Shown here in pieces: positions 1 to 8,626 of a stretch of DNA of 43,186 bases. Location: assembly GCA_937949555.1 (NCBI GenBank), contig CALEDV010000032.1, positions 1 through 43,186 of the forward strand, read 5' to 3'. Below the pieces are notes generated by a model. That model saw only the letters and a list, made by a program, of their open reading frames with translations. It was not told where the DNA came from and did no database searches. The stretch is from an uncultured bacterium (GTDB taxonomy: Bacteria > Nitrospirota > Thermodesulfovibrionia > Thermodesulfovibrionales > Dissulfurispiraceae). A program made the position numbers and the translations under genes. Within the stretch, counting starts at the first letter, position 1, and every line of letters begins with the position of its first letter.

Positions 1-78
1 AAAAAAAGGGCCATAAGTCATTCAGTCACCAAGAGGGGATTGAAATAGCATTATTTGTAAAAGTCCAAAGGTCTCGTA

Positions 79-143
79 AAGAGGTGTGGCAATAAAGCCT
101 TTTCAGCACACCTCTTACTCCTATCGGCAATTTAAGGCCGATA
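79..143 (+). other. two consecutive hairpins upstream of pilB
   Basis: The first inverted repeat pairs 79-88 with 107-116 (10 bp, GAGGTGTG core, 18-nt loop). The second pairs 122-128 with 137-143 (7 bp, TATCGGC/GCCGATA, 8-nt loop). Neither is followed directly by a T-run, so a plain intrinsic terminator is not well supported. They may lie in a long pilB leader or at the 3' end of a transcript entering from the left. The stretch GGCAATAAAGCCT only loosely recalls the GEMM c-di-GMP riboswitch core (GACGCAAAGCC), and the rest of that consensus is not visible. Confidence 0.4.
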
Positions 144-150
144 AAAGATG

Positions 151-179
151 TTGACTTTTTTAGATTATTGGATTATTTT
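151..179 (+). promoter_or_regulatory. candidate sigma-70 promoter of pilB
   Basis: TTGACT at 151-156, a 17-base spacer, and TATTTT at 174-179 (5/6 and 4/6 matches to consensus). Transcription from here would begin near 186, giving a leader of about 20 bases that contains the AAGAGGG ribosome binding site just before the pilB ATG. If this is the main promoter, the two hairpins lie upstream of the transcript. Confidence 0.45.
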
Positions 180-205
180 AACAGAAAAAAATAAGAGGGT
201 TAATA

Positions 206-1966
206 ATGAGAAAGAAACTTGGAGAGGTGCTAATAGAATCTGGTCTTATTAGTGAAGAACAGCTTCAGAAGGCCTTGTCTATCCAGAAGGAGAAGAAACA
301 GAAACTTGGCACTGTGCTTATTCACGAAGGCTTTGTGACAAAGGAGCAGATAACGGAGGCCCTTTCCACCAAACTCAAGATACCAGTCATACTTTGCCAC
401 GAGATGCATATAGATGACAGTCTCAAAAAGATTGTATCCAAAGAAGCTGCCCTTGAGAATCTTATATTCCCCGTTGAGCTTAAAAACAATGTCCTTACCC
501 TTGCGATGGCAGACCCCTTAGATTACAAGACCATTGATAACATAGCCTTCAAGAATAACATCAGGGTTAAGGAGGTTATTTCTTACGACTGGTCAATAAA
601 AAAGGCAATAGAGGAAAATTATGAGGAAAGATTAGAGGAGGTCTTTGACCAATTTAGCGCAGCGGTGGATGCAAATGTTGATAAGGAAGTGGAGTTCATG
701 GAAGAGAAGGATGAGGAGGAGATTGGCGGCACCATAGAGTCCTTGTATTCAAAGAGCAACTTCCCCCCTGTAGTTAAACTTGTGGCTATGCTTATTGCAG
801 ATGCTACATCAAAGAGGTCAAGTGATATACACATTGAGCCAAGGGATAAATTTGTCCAAGTCCGCTTTAGGATCGACGGAGAGATGAGAAATGTCCTCAG
901 ATATGAAAAGACCCTTCACGAATCGGTGGTCTCAAGGATCAAGATTATATCTAACCTTGATATTACCAACAGGAGGCTGCCGCAGGATGGGGGTGCACAG
1001 GTTGCATTTAAGGGCAAGGTGGTTGATTTGAGAATATCCACGGTGCCTACTGTATATGGCGAGAAGGTAGTCATAAGGCTGCTTGATCAGTCTGCAAACC
1101 TTATCCCGATTGAAGAACTCGGTATGCCTGAGCAAACTATGGAGCGGCTGATAGAGGTCTTCAAGAGGCCCCAGGGCATGTTGCTTGTCACAGGCCCTAC
1201 GGGTAGTGGTAAGACAACTACCCTTTATGCGTCCATAAATCAATTGAGGTCTGATACAAAGAACATGATAACTATTGAAGACCCTGTAGAATATAAGCTC
1301 CCTGGGATTACACAGATACCTGTCAAGGAGTCTATAGGCAGGACCTTTGCCGCAATATTGAGGTCTGTGTTGCGTCAAGACCCAGATGTGGTTATGGTGG
1401 GTGAGATTAGGGATTTCGAGACGGCAGAGATAGCAGTAAAGGCTGCCTTGACAGGTCATCTCGTACTATCTACCCTTCATACTAATAACACCATTGCTAC
1501 TATCTCAAGGCTACTTGATATAGGCATAGCCCCCTATCTCCTCAGCTCTGCCCTAAGCGCTGTAATTGCCCAGAGACTTGTAAGGAGGCTCTGTAATTAT
1601 TGCAAAGAGGAGCAGCCTATGTCTGATGAAAATATTGAACTGCTGAAAAATGCCTATAATATATGTAGCGACATCAAAAAGCTATATGTGCCAAAGGGCT
1701 GCCCTAAATGTACAAATACGGGTTATCTGGGCAGGGTGGCGGTTTATGAGTTTTTGCCCATCTCAACGAGGATAAAGAAACTTATATCAAGAAATGCCGC
1801 AGACAATGACATCTTCGAGGCGGCAGAGGCAGAGGGGGTGTCATTCCTGTTTAACGAGGCGCTTAGCAAGGTGCGTTCAGGGGTCACATCCTTGGATGAG
1901 GTAATAGCTAAAATACCTATGGATTACTACTCTACATCCTGTTCTGTGAGTGCACAGGCTGCTTAG
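206..1966 (+). CDS. pilB: type IV pilus assembly ATPase PilB (GspE family)
   Basis: Hexameric cytoplasmic ATPase that powers pilus extension. The N-terminus carries two 24-residue MshEN motifs (residues 4-27 and 33-56, five-residue spacer), the arrangement known to bind cyclic-di-GMP in MshE-type ATPases; the second ends in Lys instead of Gln. The catalytic half shows HIEP at 209-212, Walker A GPTGSGKT at 330-337, Walker B with VGEIRD around 395-403, a histidine box TGHLVLSTLHT, and a zinc-type tetracysteine (C463, C466, C499, C502). The 586-residue length is normal for PilB. The ATG has AAGAGGG six bases upstream. No other pilus gene lies in the window, and the next gene (glnE) is convergent 27 bases away. 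A GspE role in type II secretion cannot be excluded from sequence alone. Confidence 0.93.
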   Translation: MRKKLGEVLIESGLISEEQLQKALSIQKEKKQKLGTVLIHEGFVTKEQITEALSTKLKIPVILCHEMHIDDSLKKIVSKEAALENLIFPVELKNNVLTLAMADPLDYKTIDNIAFKNNIRVKEVISYDWSIKKAIEENYEERLEEVFDQFSAAVDANVDKEVEFMEEKDEEEIGGTIESLYSKSNFPPVVKLVAMLIADATSKRSSDIHIEPRDKFVQVRFRIDGEMRNVLRYEKTLHESVVSRIKIISNLDITNRRLPQDGGAQVAFKGKVVDLRISTVPTVYGEKVVIRLLDQSANLIPIEELGMPEQTMERLIEVFKRPQGMLLVTGPTGSGKTTTLYASINQLRSDTKNMITIEDPVEYKLPGITQIPVKESIGRTFAAILRSVLRQDPDVVMVGEIRDFETAEIAVKAALTGHLVLSTLHTNNTIATISRLLDIGIAPYLLSSALSAVIAQRLVRRLCNYCKEEQPMSDENIELLKNAYNICSDIKKLYVPKGCPKCTNTGYLGRVAVYEFLPISTRIKKLISRNAADNDIFEAAEAEGVSFLFNEALSKVRSGVTSLDEVIAKIPMDYYSTSCSVSAQAA

Positions 1967-1993
1967 TGTATATTGAGAAACCTTATGTCTTGC

Positions 1994-4798
1994 CTAAGAT
2001 AGGTGTTTGTAAAGAAACTCCTCGTTGTATCTTCTTGTATTCTGTAGCCTTTTCATGAAGCCCTCCTGATCCATTTTAAAAAAGGAGGATAGCTCTATTA
2101 AACCTTGACCTGAGGTCCTAAGGAATGTTTCATTTCTCAGCCTTTGCAGGGTTTCTATTTCTCTTAAAAAGATATAGGATTCCCTGAGGTCATGACTGTA
2201 TTTACTATCAATGCAACCTATTCTGCATAGCCTTCTAATGCCATCAAGAGTGCCTTGACACAACACAGAGGGGTAAGTCTTAGAGTGAATCAATTGCAGA
2301 TACTGGATTGTAAACTCTATGTCTTTAATGCCCCCTCTGCCAAGTTTTATATTTATGGTGTCTTCAGTCTCCTTTGATAGCTCCCTGCATATACGTTCAC
2401 GCATAGCAAGCACTTCCTCTCTGCCAATCTTGGGACCCCTATGTTGGAGGACCTCCTTCCGCATATGCATAAATTTTGATGCCACAGCCCTTGATGCCCC
2501 CACAGGCCTTGCCTTTATGAGTGCCTGTATCTCCCATGCCCTTGCTGTGTGAAGATAGTATTTTTTTAAGGCCTCAAGGGATATCACAAGCACGCCCTTT
2601 GACCCCTCAGGTCTGAGTCTCGTGTCGAACTTATAGAGATAACCCTCTTTGGTATAGGACATTAAGTCTCTCAGCAGGGTTTGACAGGACTTGGTATCCT
2701 GGTCAGAGGGCTCTTTTAGGGTTACAAACACAATATCTAAGTCTGAATTAAATATAATCTCCCGTGCACCTAATTTTCCGTAGGCTATTATTGCAGGGTT
2801 GTTATCATCCCCAAGGGATCTATCAAGAGTCCTCTGTCGCAGGGCGTTAAGAATTGCCTCAGCAGTATTTGTGAGACCTCTTGTTAACAAACCCAGTCCA
2901 ATCTTCTTACTGAGGAAACCTATGCCAAGGGCTATCTCCTTTTTCTTCTTGAATATCCTTATAGCCGTTGACTCCCTGTAGTCCTTTGAGCATAGGGCAA
3001 GTTCTCGCCTTAAGCCAAATTGCGGAACCCTGTTTACCGTTCCCAGCAATAGGGTGTCAAGATACTCTGCCCTGCTTAATAGGATCCTTGATATGTATTC
3101 ACTCTGAGATAGCACAAAGACAACCTCAGGCACAATTGATTCCCTTTGAATGACCGATTCAAGATAGGATTCATTTGTTGCAAGCACCTGACAGAGGTCA
3201 ACAAGCTGCGCAAGGGCTTTATCGGGATTGCCTGTATGAATTGCAGCCCTTAGAAATCTTGGAACTATTAGTTCCATGAGCCTCCTTCCTCTGAGGGTTT
3301 GAAAGGATGCCATGTTATTCCTTATCTTCATGAGGCAGTATATTGCCCTGTTTTTATCAACTATCTTTGTTTCTGTTAGTTCCTGCATTAGAAGGCTTTC
3401 TATGGGGCTGTCGGCATCCCAGTAGTAGTTGTCAAGTAGTCCAAAATCAATTGAAATAGATTCCCTTGATTCAAGCAGTGAATCATAGATACTGCGCACA
3501 TTTTTTCTTATCTCTCCAAGGGCATTCAGGAAGGAGGAGGCATCCTGATAGCCCATCTTTTTTGCAAGGATGAGCATCTCTTTGTCAGAGGAAGGAAGAG
3601 AGTGTGTCTGCAGGTCATTTGCCTGTTGCAGCCTGTTCTCAAGGGTTCTAAGGAATATATAGCCCTCAAAGAGCCGCTGGAAGTCTTCTGGCCCGACGAG
3701 TTTTTTCTCCAGCAGTCTGTTTAATGATACCAGGGTGCTCCTATCTCTAATGATTGGCTCTCTGCCACCATAGATAAGCTGAAATATCTGTATAAAAAAC
3801 TCAATCTCTCTTATGCCTCCATAACCCCTTTTTATGTCTCTGCTTATAGTGTTGGGTTTAATTTGTTCTACCTGAGCCTTCATGTTTCTTAGGGCGTTTA
3901 TGGTTTCTGTATCCAGATACTTCCTATAAACAAAGGGTTTAAGGGAATCGCAAAATTCTTTGCCCAAAGTCATATCCCCTGCCACAGGCATTGTCCTGAG
4001 CAGCGCAGCCCTTTCCCATAGCTGTCCCCAGGATTCGTAGTATTCCTCATAGGCCCGCAGGCTCATGACTATGGGACCTTTCTGTCCCTGAGGTCTTAGT
4101 CTCAGATCAACTCTGTATATAAAACCGTCCTCAGTAAGTTTTGATAAAAAACGGGCATATTCCTCTACAAATTTTGCATAGTACTCCGGAGCAGTTAGTC
4201 TGTTAACTACAGAACCATTTGGCGAAACCACTCCTGCCGATTCACCTTCATTTCTATATACAAATAGGAGGTCCACATCGGAACTGTAATTCAGTTCCCG
4301 TGCCCCTAATTTGCCAAGACCCAGCACTGCAAGGCCATTGTTTTCTATATATCCGTATCTATAACTGAAAAGTTCAAAGAGAAATTCAAAGGACAGTGAC
4401 AGGATTGCTTCAGCGAGGATGCTCAAGTCATAGAGCACAGACTGGGTATCTTGCAGCAGAAGTATATCCCTCAGAGTGATCTGCAGGAGTTTAGATTTTT
4501 TAAATACCCTAACCTCATGCATGGCCTCAGAGATATCATCACAGAGGCTCAGTATCTCTGCAAGTTCTCTTCTTAGGGTGGTTTCTTTTAGCTTCAGATC
4601 AATATTGTCTAAAGCAGCAAACAATTTTTCTGGAAAGGATATAGAGAAGTTTGCGAGAAATTGACTGTAAGAAAAAAGCATCGCCACTTCTTTTTCATAA
4701 AGGAAAAGTCTGTCTTTGTAGTTTGGGTTTTGCTCTAAAAAAGTTACTATGTTGCGTTGTGCCCTTTCAGGGTCTGGACAGGAACTAAAACTACTCAT
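1994..4798 (-). CDS. glnE: bifunctional glutamine synthetase adenylyltransferase/adenylyl-removing enzyme
   Basis: Attaches AMP to, and removes it from, glutamine synthetase in response to PII and glutamine. Two nucleotidyltransferase domains are visible. The N-terminal (removing) one has GKLGARELN followed by SDVD near residues 162-176. The C-terminal (adenylylating) one has GKLGARE followed by SDLD near 674-688. Each is followed by a RLRP motif (DLRLRPQG, DTRLRPEG). Length (934 residues) is close to the E. coli enzyme. The ATG at 4798 overlaps the end of the dppC-like gene by 8 bases (ATGAGTAG). An in-frame TTG at 4822, preceded by AGGGA, would add 8 residues and cannot be excluded. It is the last gene of the por-led operon. 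Confidence 0.95.
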   Translation of the reverse strand: MSSFSSCPDPERAQRNIVTFLEQNPNYKDRLFLYEKEVAMLFSYSQFLANFSISFPEKLFAALDNIDLKLKETTLRRELAEILSLCDDISEAMHEVRVFKKSKLLQITLRDILLLQDTQSVLYDLSILAEAILSLSFEFLFELFSYRYGYIENNGLAVLGLGKLGARELNYSSDVDLLFVYRNEGESAGVVSPNGSVVNRLTAPEYYAKFVEEYARFLSKLTEDGFIYRVDLRLRPQGQKGPIVMSLRAYEEYYESWGQLWERAALLRTMPVAGDMTLGKEFCDSLKPFVYRKYLDTETINALRNMKAQVEQIKPNTISRDIKRGYGGIREIEFFIQIFQLIYGGREPIIRDRSTLVSLNRLLEKKLVGPEDFQRLFEGYIFLRTLENRLQQANDLQTHSLPSSDKEMLILAKKMGYQDASSFLNALGEIRKNVRSIYDSLLESRESISIDFGLLDNYYWDADSPIESLLMQELTETKIVDKNRAIYCLMKIRNNMASFQTLRGRRLMELIVPRFLRAAIHTGNPDKALAQLVDLCQVLATNESYLESVIQRESIVPEVVFVLSQSEYISRILLSRAEYLDTLLLGTVNRVPQFGLRRELALCSKDYRESTAIRIFKKKKEIALGIGFLSKKIGLGLLTRGLTNTAEAILNALRQRTLDRSLGDDNNPAIIAYGKLGAREIIFNSDLDIVFVTLKEPSDQDTKSCQTLLRDLMSYTKEGYLYKFDTRLRPEGSKGVLVISLEALKKYYLHTARAWEIQALIKARPVGASRAVASKFMHMRKEVLQHRGPKIGREEVLAMRERICRELSKETEDTINIKLGRGGIKDIEFTIQYLQLIHSKTYPSVLCQGTLDGIRRLCRIGCIDSKYSHDLRESYIFLREIETLQRLRNETFLRTSGQGLIELSSFFKMDQEGFMKRLQNTRRYNEEFLYKHLS

Positions 4799-5636
4799 TT
4801 TCAATCCATAATCTCGGGTCAAGGGCGTCCCTGAGTCCTTCGCCTACAAGGTTATAGCTTAAGACAGTTATCAGTATAGCAATGCCAGGGAAAACCGATA
4901 GCCACCATGCCACAGTTATATTATCCTTGCCAGAGGTCAGTATGTTGCCCCAACTCGGTTCTGGCGGCTGCACTCCAAGACCAAGAAAGGATAGTCCTGA
5001 CTCGACCAGTATTGCCCCTGCGATGCCGAATGTAGCTGCTATAAAGACTGGAGAAAGGGAGTTGGGCATGATATGACGCCATATAATCCTTCTGTCTGAC
5101 ATCCCTATCGTCCTTGCCGCAGCTACGAAGTCTCTTTCCTTAAGGGTCAAAAATTCTGCCCTGACCAATCTTGCCACATCCATCCAGCCTGTAATTCCTA
5201 TGACAACCATGATAGTGGATATGCTTGGCTCTACGATGGCTATTACCGCAAGGATGAGGAAGAAGGTAGGAAAGGCAAGCATCATGTCCACAAAACGCAT
5301 CAGTATAGAGTCTATTTTACCGCCATAATAGCCAGCTAAGGCGCCCACAAAAACACCTATGGATATAGAGATTGCAACGGCAATAAAACCTACTTTCAAA
5401 GATGCCCTGCTCCCCCAGAGCATCCTAGATAGGACATCTCTGCCCAGTTCATCGGTGCCCAATAGGTGTCTGCTATCAGGGGGGCTGAGTATGTTGTAAA
5501 CATCTATCTTTACGGGGTCGTAGGGTGCAATTAAAGGGGCAAATATAGAAAGTGCAGCAAGCGATAATATGACTGCAAGCCCTGCCATAGCAAGGTGATT
5601 TCTCCTGAATCGGCGCCATATAATCTTATACATCAT
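4791..5636 (-). CDS. dppC: oligopeptide/dipeptide ABC transporter permease (DppC/OppC family)
   Basis: Inner-membrane permease subunit for uptake of peptides or, in some relatives, nickel. It has an OppC-type N-terminal region with one helix ending in APYDP, the LGTDELGRDVLSR motif typical of DppC/OppC/NikC, and a binding-protein-dependent core with five further hydrophobic segments. The EAA loop that contacts the ATPase is seen as FVAAARTIGMSD...IWRHIMPN. Its start ATGATG overlaps the stop of the upstream YkgJ-like gene by 11 bases, suggesting translational coupling. No DppB-type permease or ATPase genes are adjacent. A family 5 binding protein is encoded about 14 kb away in this window, but a partnership is only inference. 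Confidence 0.88.
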   Translation of the reverse strand: MMYKIIWRRFRRNHLAMAGLAVILSLAALSIFAPLIAPYDPVKIDVYNILSPPDSRHLLGTDELGRDVLSRMLWGSRASLKVGFIAVAISISIGVFVGALAGYYGGKIDSILMRFVDMMLAFPTFFLILAVIAIVEPSISTIMVVIGITGWMDVARLVRAEFLTLKERDFVAAARTIGMSDRRIIWRHIMPNSLSPVFIAATFGIAGAILVESGLSFLGLGVQPPEPSWGNILTSGKDNITVAWWLSVFPGIAILITVLSYNLVGEGLRDALDPRLWIENE

Positions 5637-6462
5637 TGCTCCGCAAGGATTTGATTTTTCTCAACTCCCTTAGGGCGTCATTAAATACAGATTCATTTTT
5701 GTCTTCCCTTGTCCTGTCTTCCATAACCCTTATCTGCGACTCTATAAGACTGCTTGTCTCTTCTTCCTGTATTCCTATTAGCATAAATAGGTCATTATAT
5801 AAAAATACTGGAATTGCTGTCTCAAGTATTCCCCTGCCAGCAAGAAAGGCCCTGTATCCATCGGAACCTCTCATAGCCCTCAGGAGCCTCTGCATAAATT
5901 CCTTCTGCTCCCTCAATGCCCTTTGATAACCTACAAAGGCATCTTTTAGGGCTTGATTTACAAAGATGCCACCCTGCCATACTGTCTCATCATTGCCCTT
6001 AAAACCCAGACAGTCGCTGTAGGTTTCTCTTTTTTGCTGTTCGATAATTAGGTGTTGAATAGACTCAGGATAGAGTGCACAAAAGGGCACAAGGGAGCAT
6101 TGCAGAGGTTTTAAGCCAGCAGTATGCAGAGAGCAGGTATTGTTATCTGATAGGGCTATACATCGGTTGTTTCTCCAATTGCCGGCTATGAAATCACCTA
6201 CAATATAGAAGCCACCCATATTTGTCCCGAAGTCATCAAGTAAAAGCAGGTGTTCCTCATTAACGGGGGTGTACTTCCTGAATCCTACAGTGATTGGAAA
6301 GACTTTATATAGCCCCTTTATCTCCTTTGCAGCCAAGAGTGTCGCACCTGTGCAGCATAGGGAGGCACATTTTTTTGCACACTTAAAGTTGATAGGGTGT
6401 TTTAAAGAGACAGAGTCCCCCTTTTGTGTAGGGAGACTCTGTGGGTAATTGCGATAGGTCAA
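5626..6462 (-). CDS. YkgJ-family cysteine cluster protein
   Basis: Uncharacterised protein with the YkgJ (former UPF0153) cysteine pattern. An N-terminal FKCAKKCASLCC cluster lies near residues 27-38, and a second set sits around RC-x8-TCSLH...LKPLQCSLVPF. The cluster is thought to bind zinc or an Fe-S centre, but no function is established. The family core is in the first ~150 residues; the C-terminal ~120 residues are charged and unremarkable. The start is TTG, placed directly after the porB stop codon and supported by AAAGGA a few bases upstream, which is within the porB coding sequence. The position inside a por-dpp-glnE operon may point to a redox or metal context (inference). Confidence 0.75.
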   Translation of the reverse strand: MTYRNYPQSLPTQKGDSVSLKHPINFKCAKKCASLCCTGATLLAAKEIKGLYKVFPITVGFRKYTPVNEEHLLLLDDFGTNMGGFYIVGDFIAGNWRNNRCIALSDNNTCSLHTAGLKPLQCSLVPFCALYPESIQHLIIEQQKRETYSDCLGFKGNDETVWQGGIFVNQALKDAFVGYQRALREQKEFMQRLLRAMRGSDGYRAFLAGRGILETAIPVFLYNDLFMLIGIQEEETSSLIESQIRVMEDRTREDKNESVFNDALRELRKIKSLRSNDV

Positions 6463-7431
6463 TTATTCCTTTGTATCTTCAGATTCACTTGCAGGGGCAA
6501 AGCAGGCTTCTTCTTTGAGTAGTCTCTCCCAATACCTATCTACCTGCTCCTGAGCGGACTTGAGCAGCTGCTCGTTTTGTGGGGCAAAGAGGTGTTTGAA
6601 TCTGCCCTGAGGCTTCAGGAAATCTGTTAGTGGCCTTTTCTCTTTGGGTTTGACTGTTATCCTGGTTATCCCATTTTCTATCTCAAAGAGTGGCCAATAG
6701 CAGGTCTCAACGGCCAGTCTGCTCAGTGTAATGGCGTCATTAGTCTGACTGCGCCATCCCCTGTTGCATCCTGCAATTATGTTCATAAACTTGGGACCCT
6801 TAATATCAAGCGCCTTCCTTACCTTCTTGACTAAATCCTGCCAATGGCTTGGCGATGCCTGCGCTACATAGGGAATCCCATGGGCAGCCATAATCTTTGT
6901 TACGTCCTTTCTTTGTTGAGGCTTGCCCTGCACCACATCGCCTGCCGGGCATGTAGTGGTATCGGCGCCTACTGGAGTTGCGCTTGAACGTTGTATGCCC
7001 GTGTTCATATATGCCCCGTTGTCGTAGCATACATATAGCATATCGTGGCCCCTCTCCATGGCACCTGAAAGGCTCTGAAAGCCAATGTCATAGGTGCCCC
7101 CGTCTCCGCCAAAGGCTATAAATTTTATCTCCTTGTCAATCTTGCCCTGTTTCTTTAGGGACCTATACATTGCCTCCACCCCTGAAACGGTTGCGGCTGC
7201 ATTCTCAAAGGCATTGTGAATCCATGGAATCTTCCAGGAGGTAAAATCTGATATGCAAGATGACACTTCAAGGCATCCTGTGGCATTACCCGCAACTATT
7301 TGGTAGTCAGTTGCAAGGAGGACCATCTTTACTATTACAGGAGCGCCACAGCCTGCACACATCCTGTGCCCCGGCGCAAATAGGATCTCCTTTTTAGAAA
7401 GCTCTTTTAAACTCAACGGTGCTGTTGCCAT
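6463..7431 (-). CDS. porB: 2-oxoacid:ferredoxin oxidoreductase, beta subunit (thiamine-PP binding)
   Basis: Binds thiamine pyrophosphate and a proximal [4Fe-4S] cluster in pyruvate (or related 2-oxoacid):ferredoxin oxidoreductase. Visible features are CAGC (C25, C28), C53 and C222 as likely cluster ligands, and the TPP/Mg motif GDGG at 109-112 continuing to an Asn at 138 in YDNGAYMNTG. Length 322 is typical of four-subunit enzymes. It lies 13 bases after porA in a G-D-A-B order. Pyruvate is the likeliest substrate from similarity to PorB, but 2-oxoisovalerate or 2-oxoglutarate relatives share these motifs. Confidence 0.92.
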   Translation of the reverse strand: MATAPLSLKELSKKEILFAPGHRMCAGCGAPVIVKMVLLATDYQIVAGNATGCLEVSSCISDFTSWKIPWIHNAFENAAATVSGVEAMYRSLKKQGKIDKEIKFIAFGGDGGTYDIGFQSLSGAMERGHDMLYVCYDNGAYMNTGIQRSSATPVGADTTTCPAGDVVQGKPQQRKDVTKIMAAHGIPYVAQASPSHWQDLVKKVRKALDIKGPKFMNIIAGCNRGWRSQTNDAITLSRLAVETCYWPLFEIENGITRITVKPKEKRPLTDFLKPQGRFKHLFAPQNEQLLKSAQEQVDRYWERLLKEEACFAPASESEDTKE

Positions 7432-7444
7432 GTCTCGTTTCTCC

Positions 7445-8626
7445 TTATTCTCTTACGCCAATGTATTCTTTGAGGGTTTTTATCTTGCCTGTGTTGAGAA
7501 TACTTACCAGGTCATTGAGGGCATATTCAGCCTGTGAGGGCATGAAGTCCCTTCCACCAAGTCCGTATATCTTGTTGACTATTATAGGCTTATCCTTGTA
7601 TTGATAAAGGGCTGACATTATATCCGAGCACAGTGGACCCAAAGAGGCCCCAAAGGCATCTGCCCTGTCAAGGACACACAGAGCCTTTAAGTGTTTAAGT
7701 GCCTCTCCAACCTCATTATAGGGGAAAGGCCTCATCAATCTTGGTTTAAGCAACCCAGCCTTTATCCCCTTATTCCTGAAGTCGTCGATTACATCTTTTG
7801 ATGTGCCTGCAGCGGAATTCAAGACCACAATCCCTATCTCAGCGTCATCTAACCTATAGGTCTCAAAAAGACCGTATTCCCTGCCTGATATCTTCTTGAA
7901 ATCAGCAGCCACATCAAGCACGACCTTTGAGACCCTCGACATAACATCATCGTGTGCCTTTCTGTATTCCATGTAGTAATCAGTGAGTATTAATGGGCCG
8001 TAGCTGACTGGATGCTCCACATCAAGCAGAGGATTTACTGCCTTGAACTCGCCCACAAAATCGCTGACGGTCTTGTCGTCCAAATATTCGAGCCTTTCAA
8101 TGGAATGGCTTATTATAAATCCGTCAAGGCAGACCATTGCCGGGAGCCTTATGTCCATGTGCTCCGCAATCCTAAAGGCTTGTATAGCGTTGTCATAAGC
8201 CTCCTGGGCATTTTCGGACCAAAGTTGTATCCATCCTGCATCTCTGGCTGCCATAGCATCGGAGTGATCCCCGTGTATATTAATAGGCGCAGAGACTGCC
8301 CTGTTTACAACGGGCATAACTATTGGCAGCCTTAATCCAGAGGCTATAAAAACGATCTCCAGCATTAGCAACAGTCCCTGTGAGGATGTGGCGGTAATAA
8401 CCCTTCCCCCAGCCGCTGATGCGCCTACACAGGCGCTCATAGAGCTGTGTTCACTCTCCACAAGGATCACCTCAGTTTTGACCTTGCCATTGCTTGCGAA
8501 GGAGGCAAATCGCTGCATCATGTCCGTCTGAGGAGTTATAGGATACGCTGCGCAGACATCTGGATTGACCTGCCTAAGTGCTTCTGCAACGGCTTCATTT
8601 CCTGTTACTGCCACCACCTTTCCCAT
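7445..8626 (-). CDS. porA: 2-oxoacid:ferredoxin oxidoreductase, alpha subunit
   Basis: Catalytic alpha subunit carrying the pyrimidine-binding part of the TPP site and the transketolase C-terminal-like domain. The N-terminus reads GNEAVAEAL...AAYPITPQT, the classic PorA signature, followed by ESEHSS and a TSSQGLLLMLE stretch. I chose the ATG at 8626 (393 residues) because it overlaps the porD stop by one base (TAATG) and has GAGGAGGG upstream. A further in-frame Met 18 codons upstream would run into porD and adds no conserved sequence. Confidence 0.93.
   Translation of the reverse strand: MGKVVAVTGNEAVAEALRQVNPDVCAAYPITPQTDMMQRFASFASNGKVKTEVILVESEHSSMSACVGASAAGGRVITATSSQGLLLMLEIVFIASGLRLPIVMPVVNRAVSAPINIHGDHSDAMAARDAGWIQLWSENAQEAYDNAIQAFRIAEHMDIRLPAMVCLDGFIISHSIERLEYLDDKTVSDFVGEFKAVNPLLDVEHPVSYGPLILTDYYMEYRKAHDDVMSRVSKVVLDVAADFKKISGREYGLFETYRLDDAEIGIVVLNSAAGTSKDVIDDFRNKGIKAGLLKPRLMRPFPYNEVGEALKHLKALCVLDRADAFGASLGPLCSDIMSALYQYKDKPIIVNKIYGLGGRDFMPSQAEYALNDLVSILNTGKIKTLKEYIGVRE

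Noticed and set aside
20..50. Sequence ending GGGGATTGAAATAG resembles the 3' end of some CRISPR repeats (ATTGAAAC).
   Set aside because: Only one copy is visible and there is no repeat-spacer pattern or cas gene; the resemblance is short.
60..150. Calling a definite c-di-GMP riboswitch upstream of pilB.
   Set aside because: The GEMM core GACGCAAAGCC and the flanking receptor sequence are not present; only a loose likeness remains.
932..1459. 175-codon minus-strand open frame within pilB.
   Set aside because: It is fully antisense to a clearly conserved gene and its composition (many Cys, His, Tyr) looks like a shadow frame.
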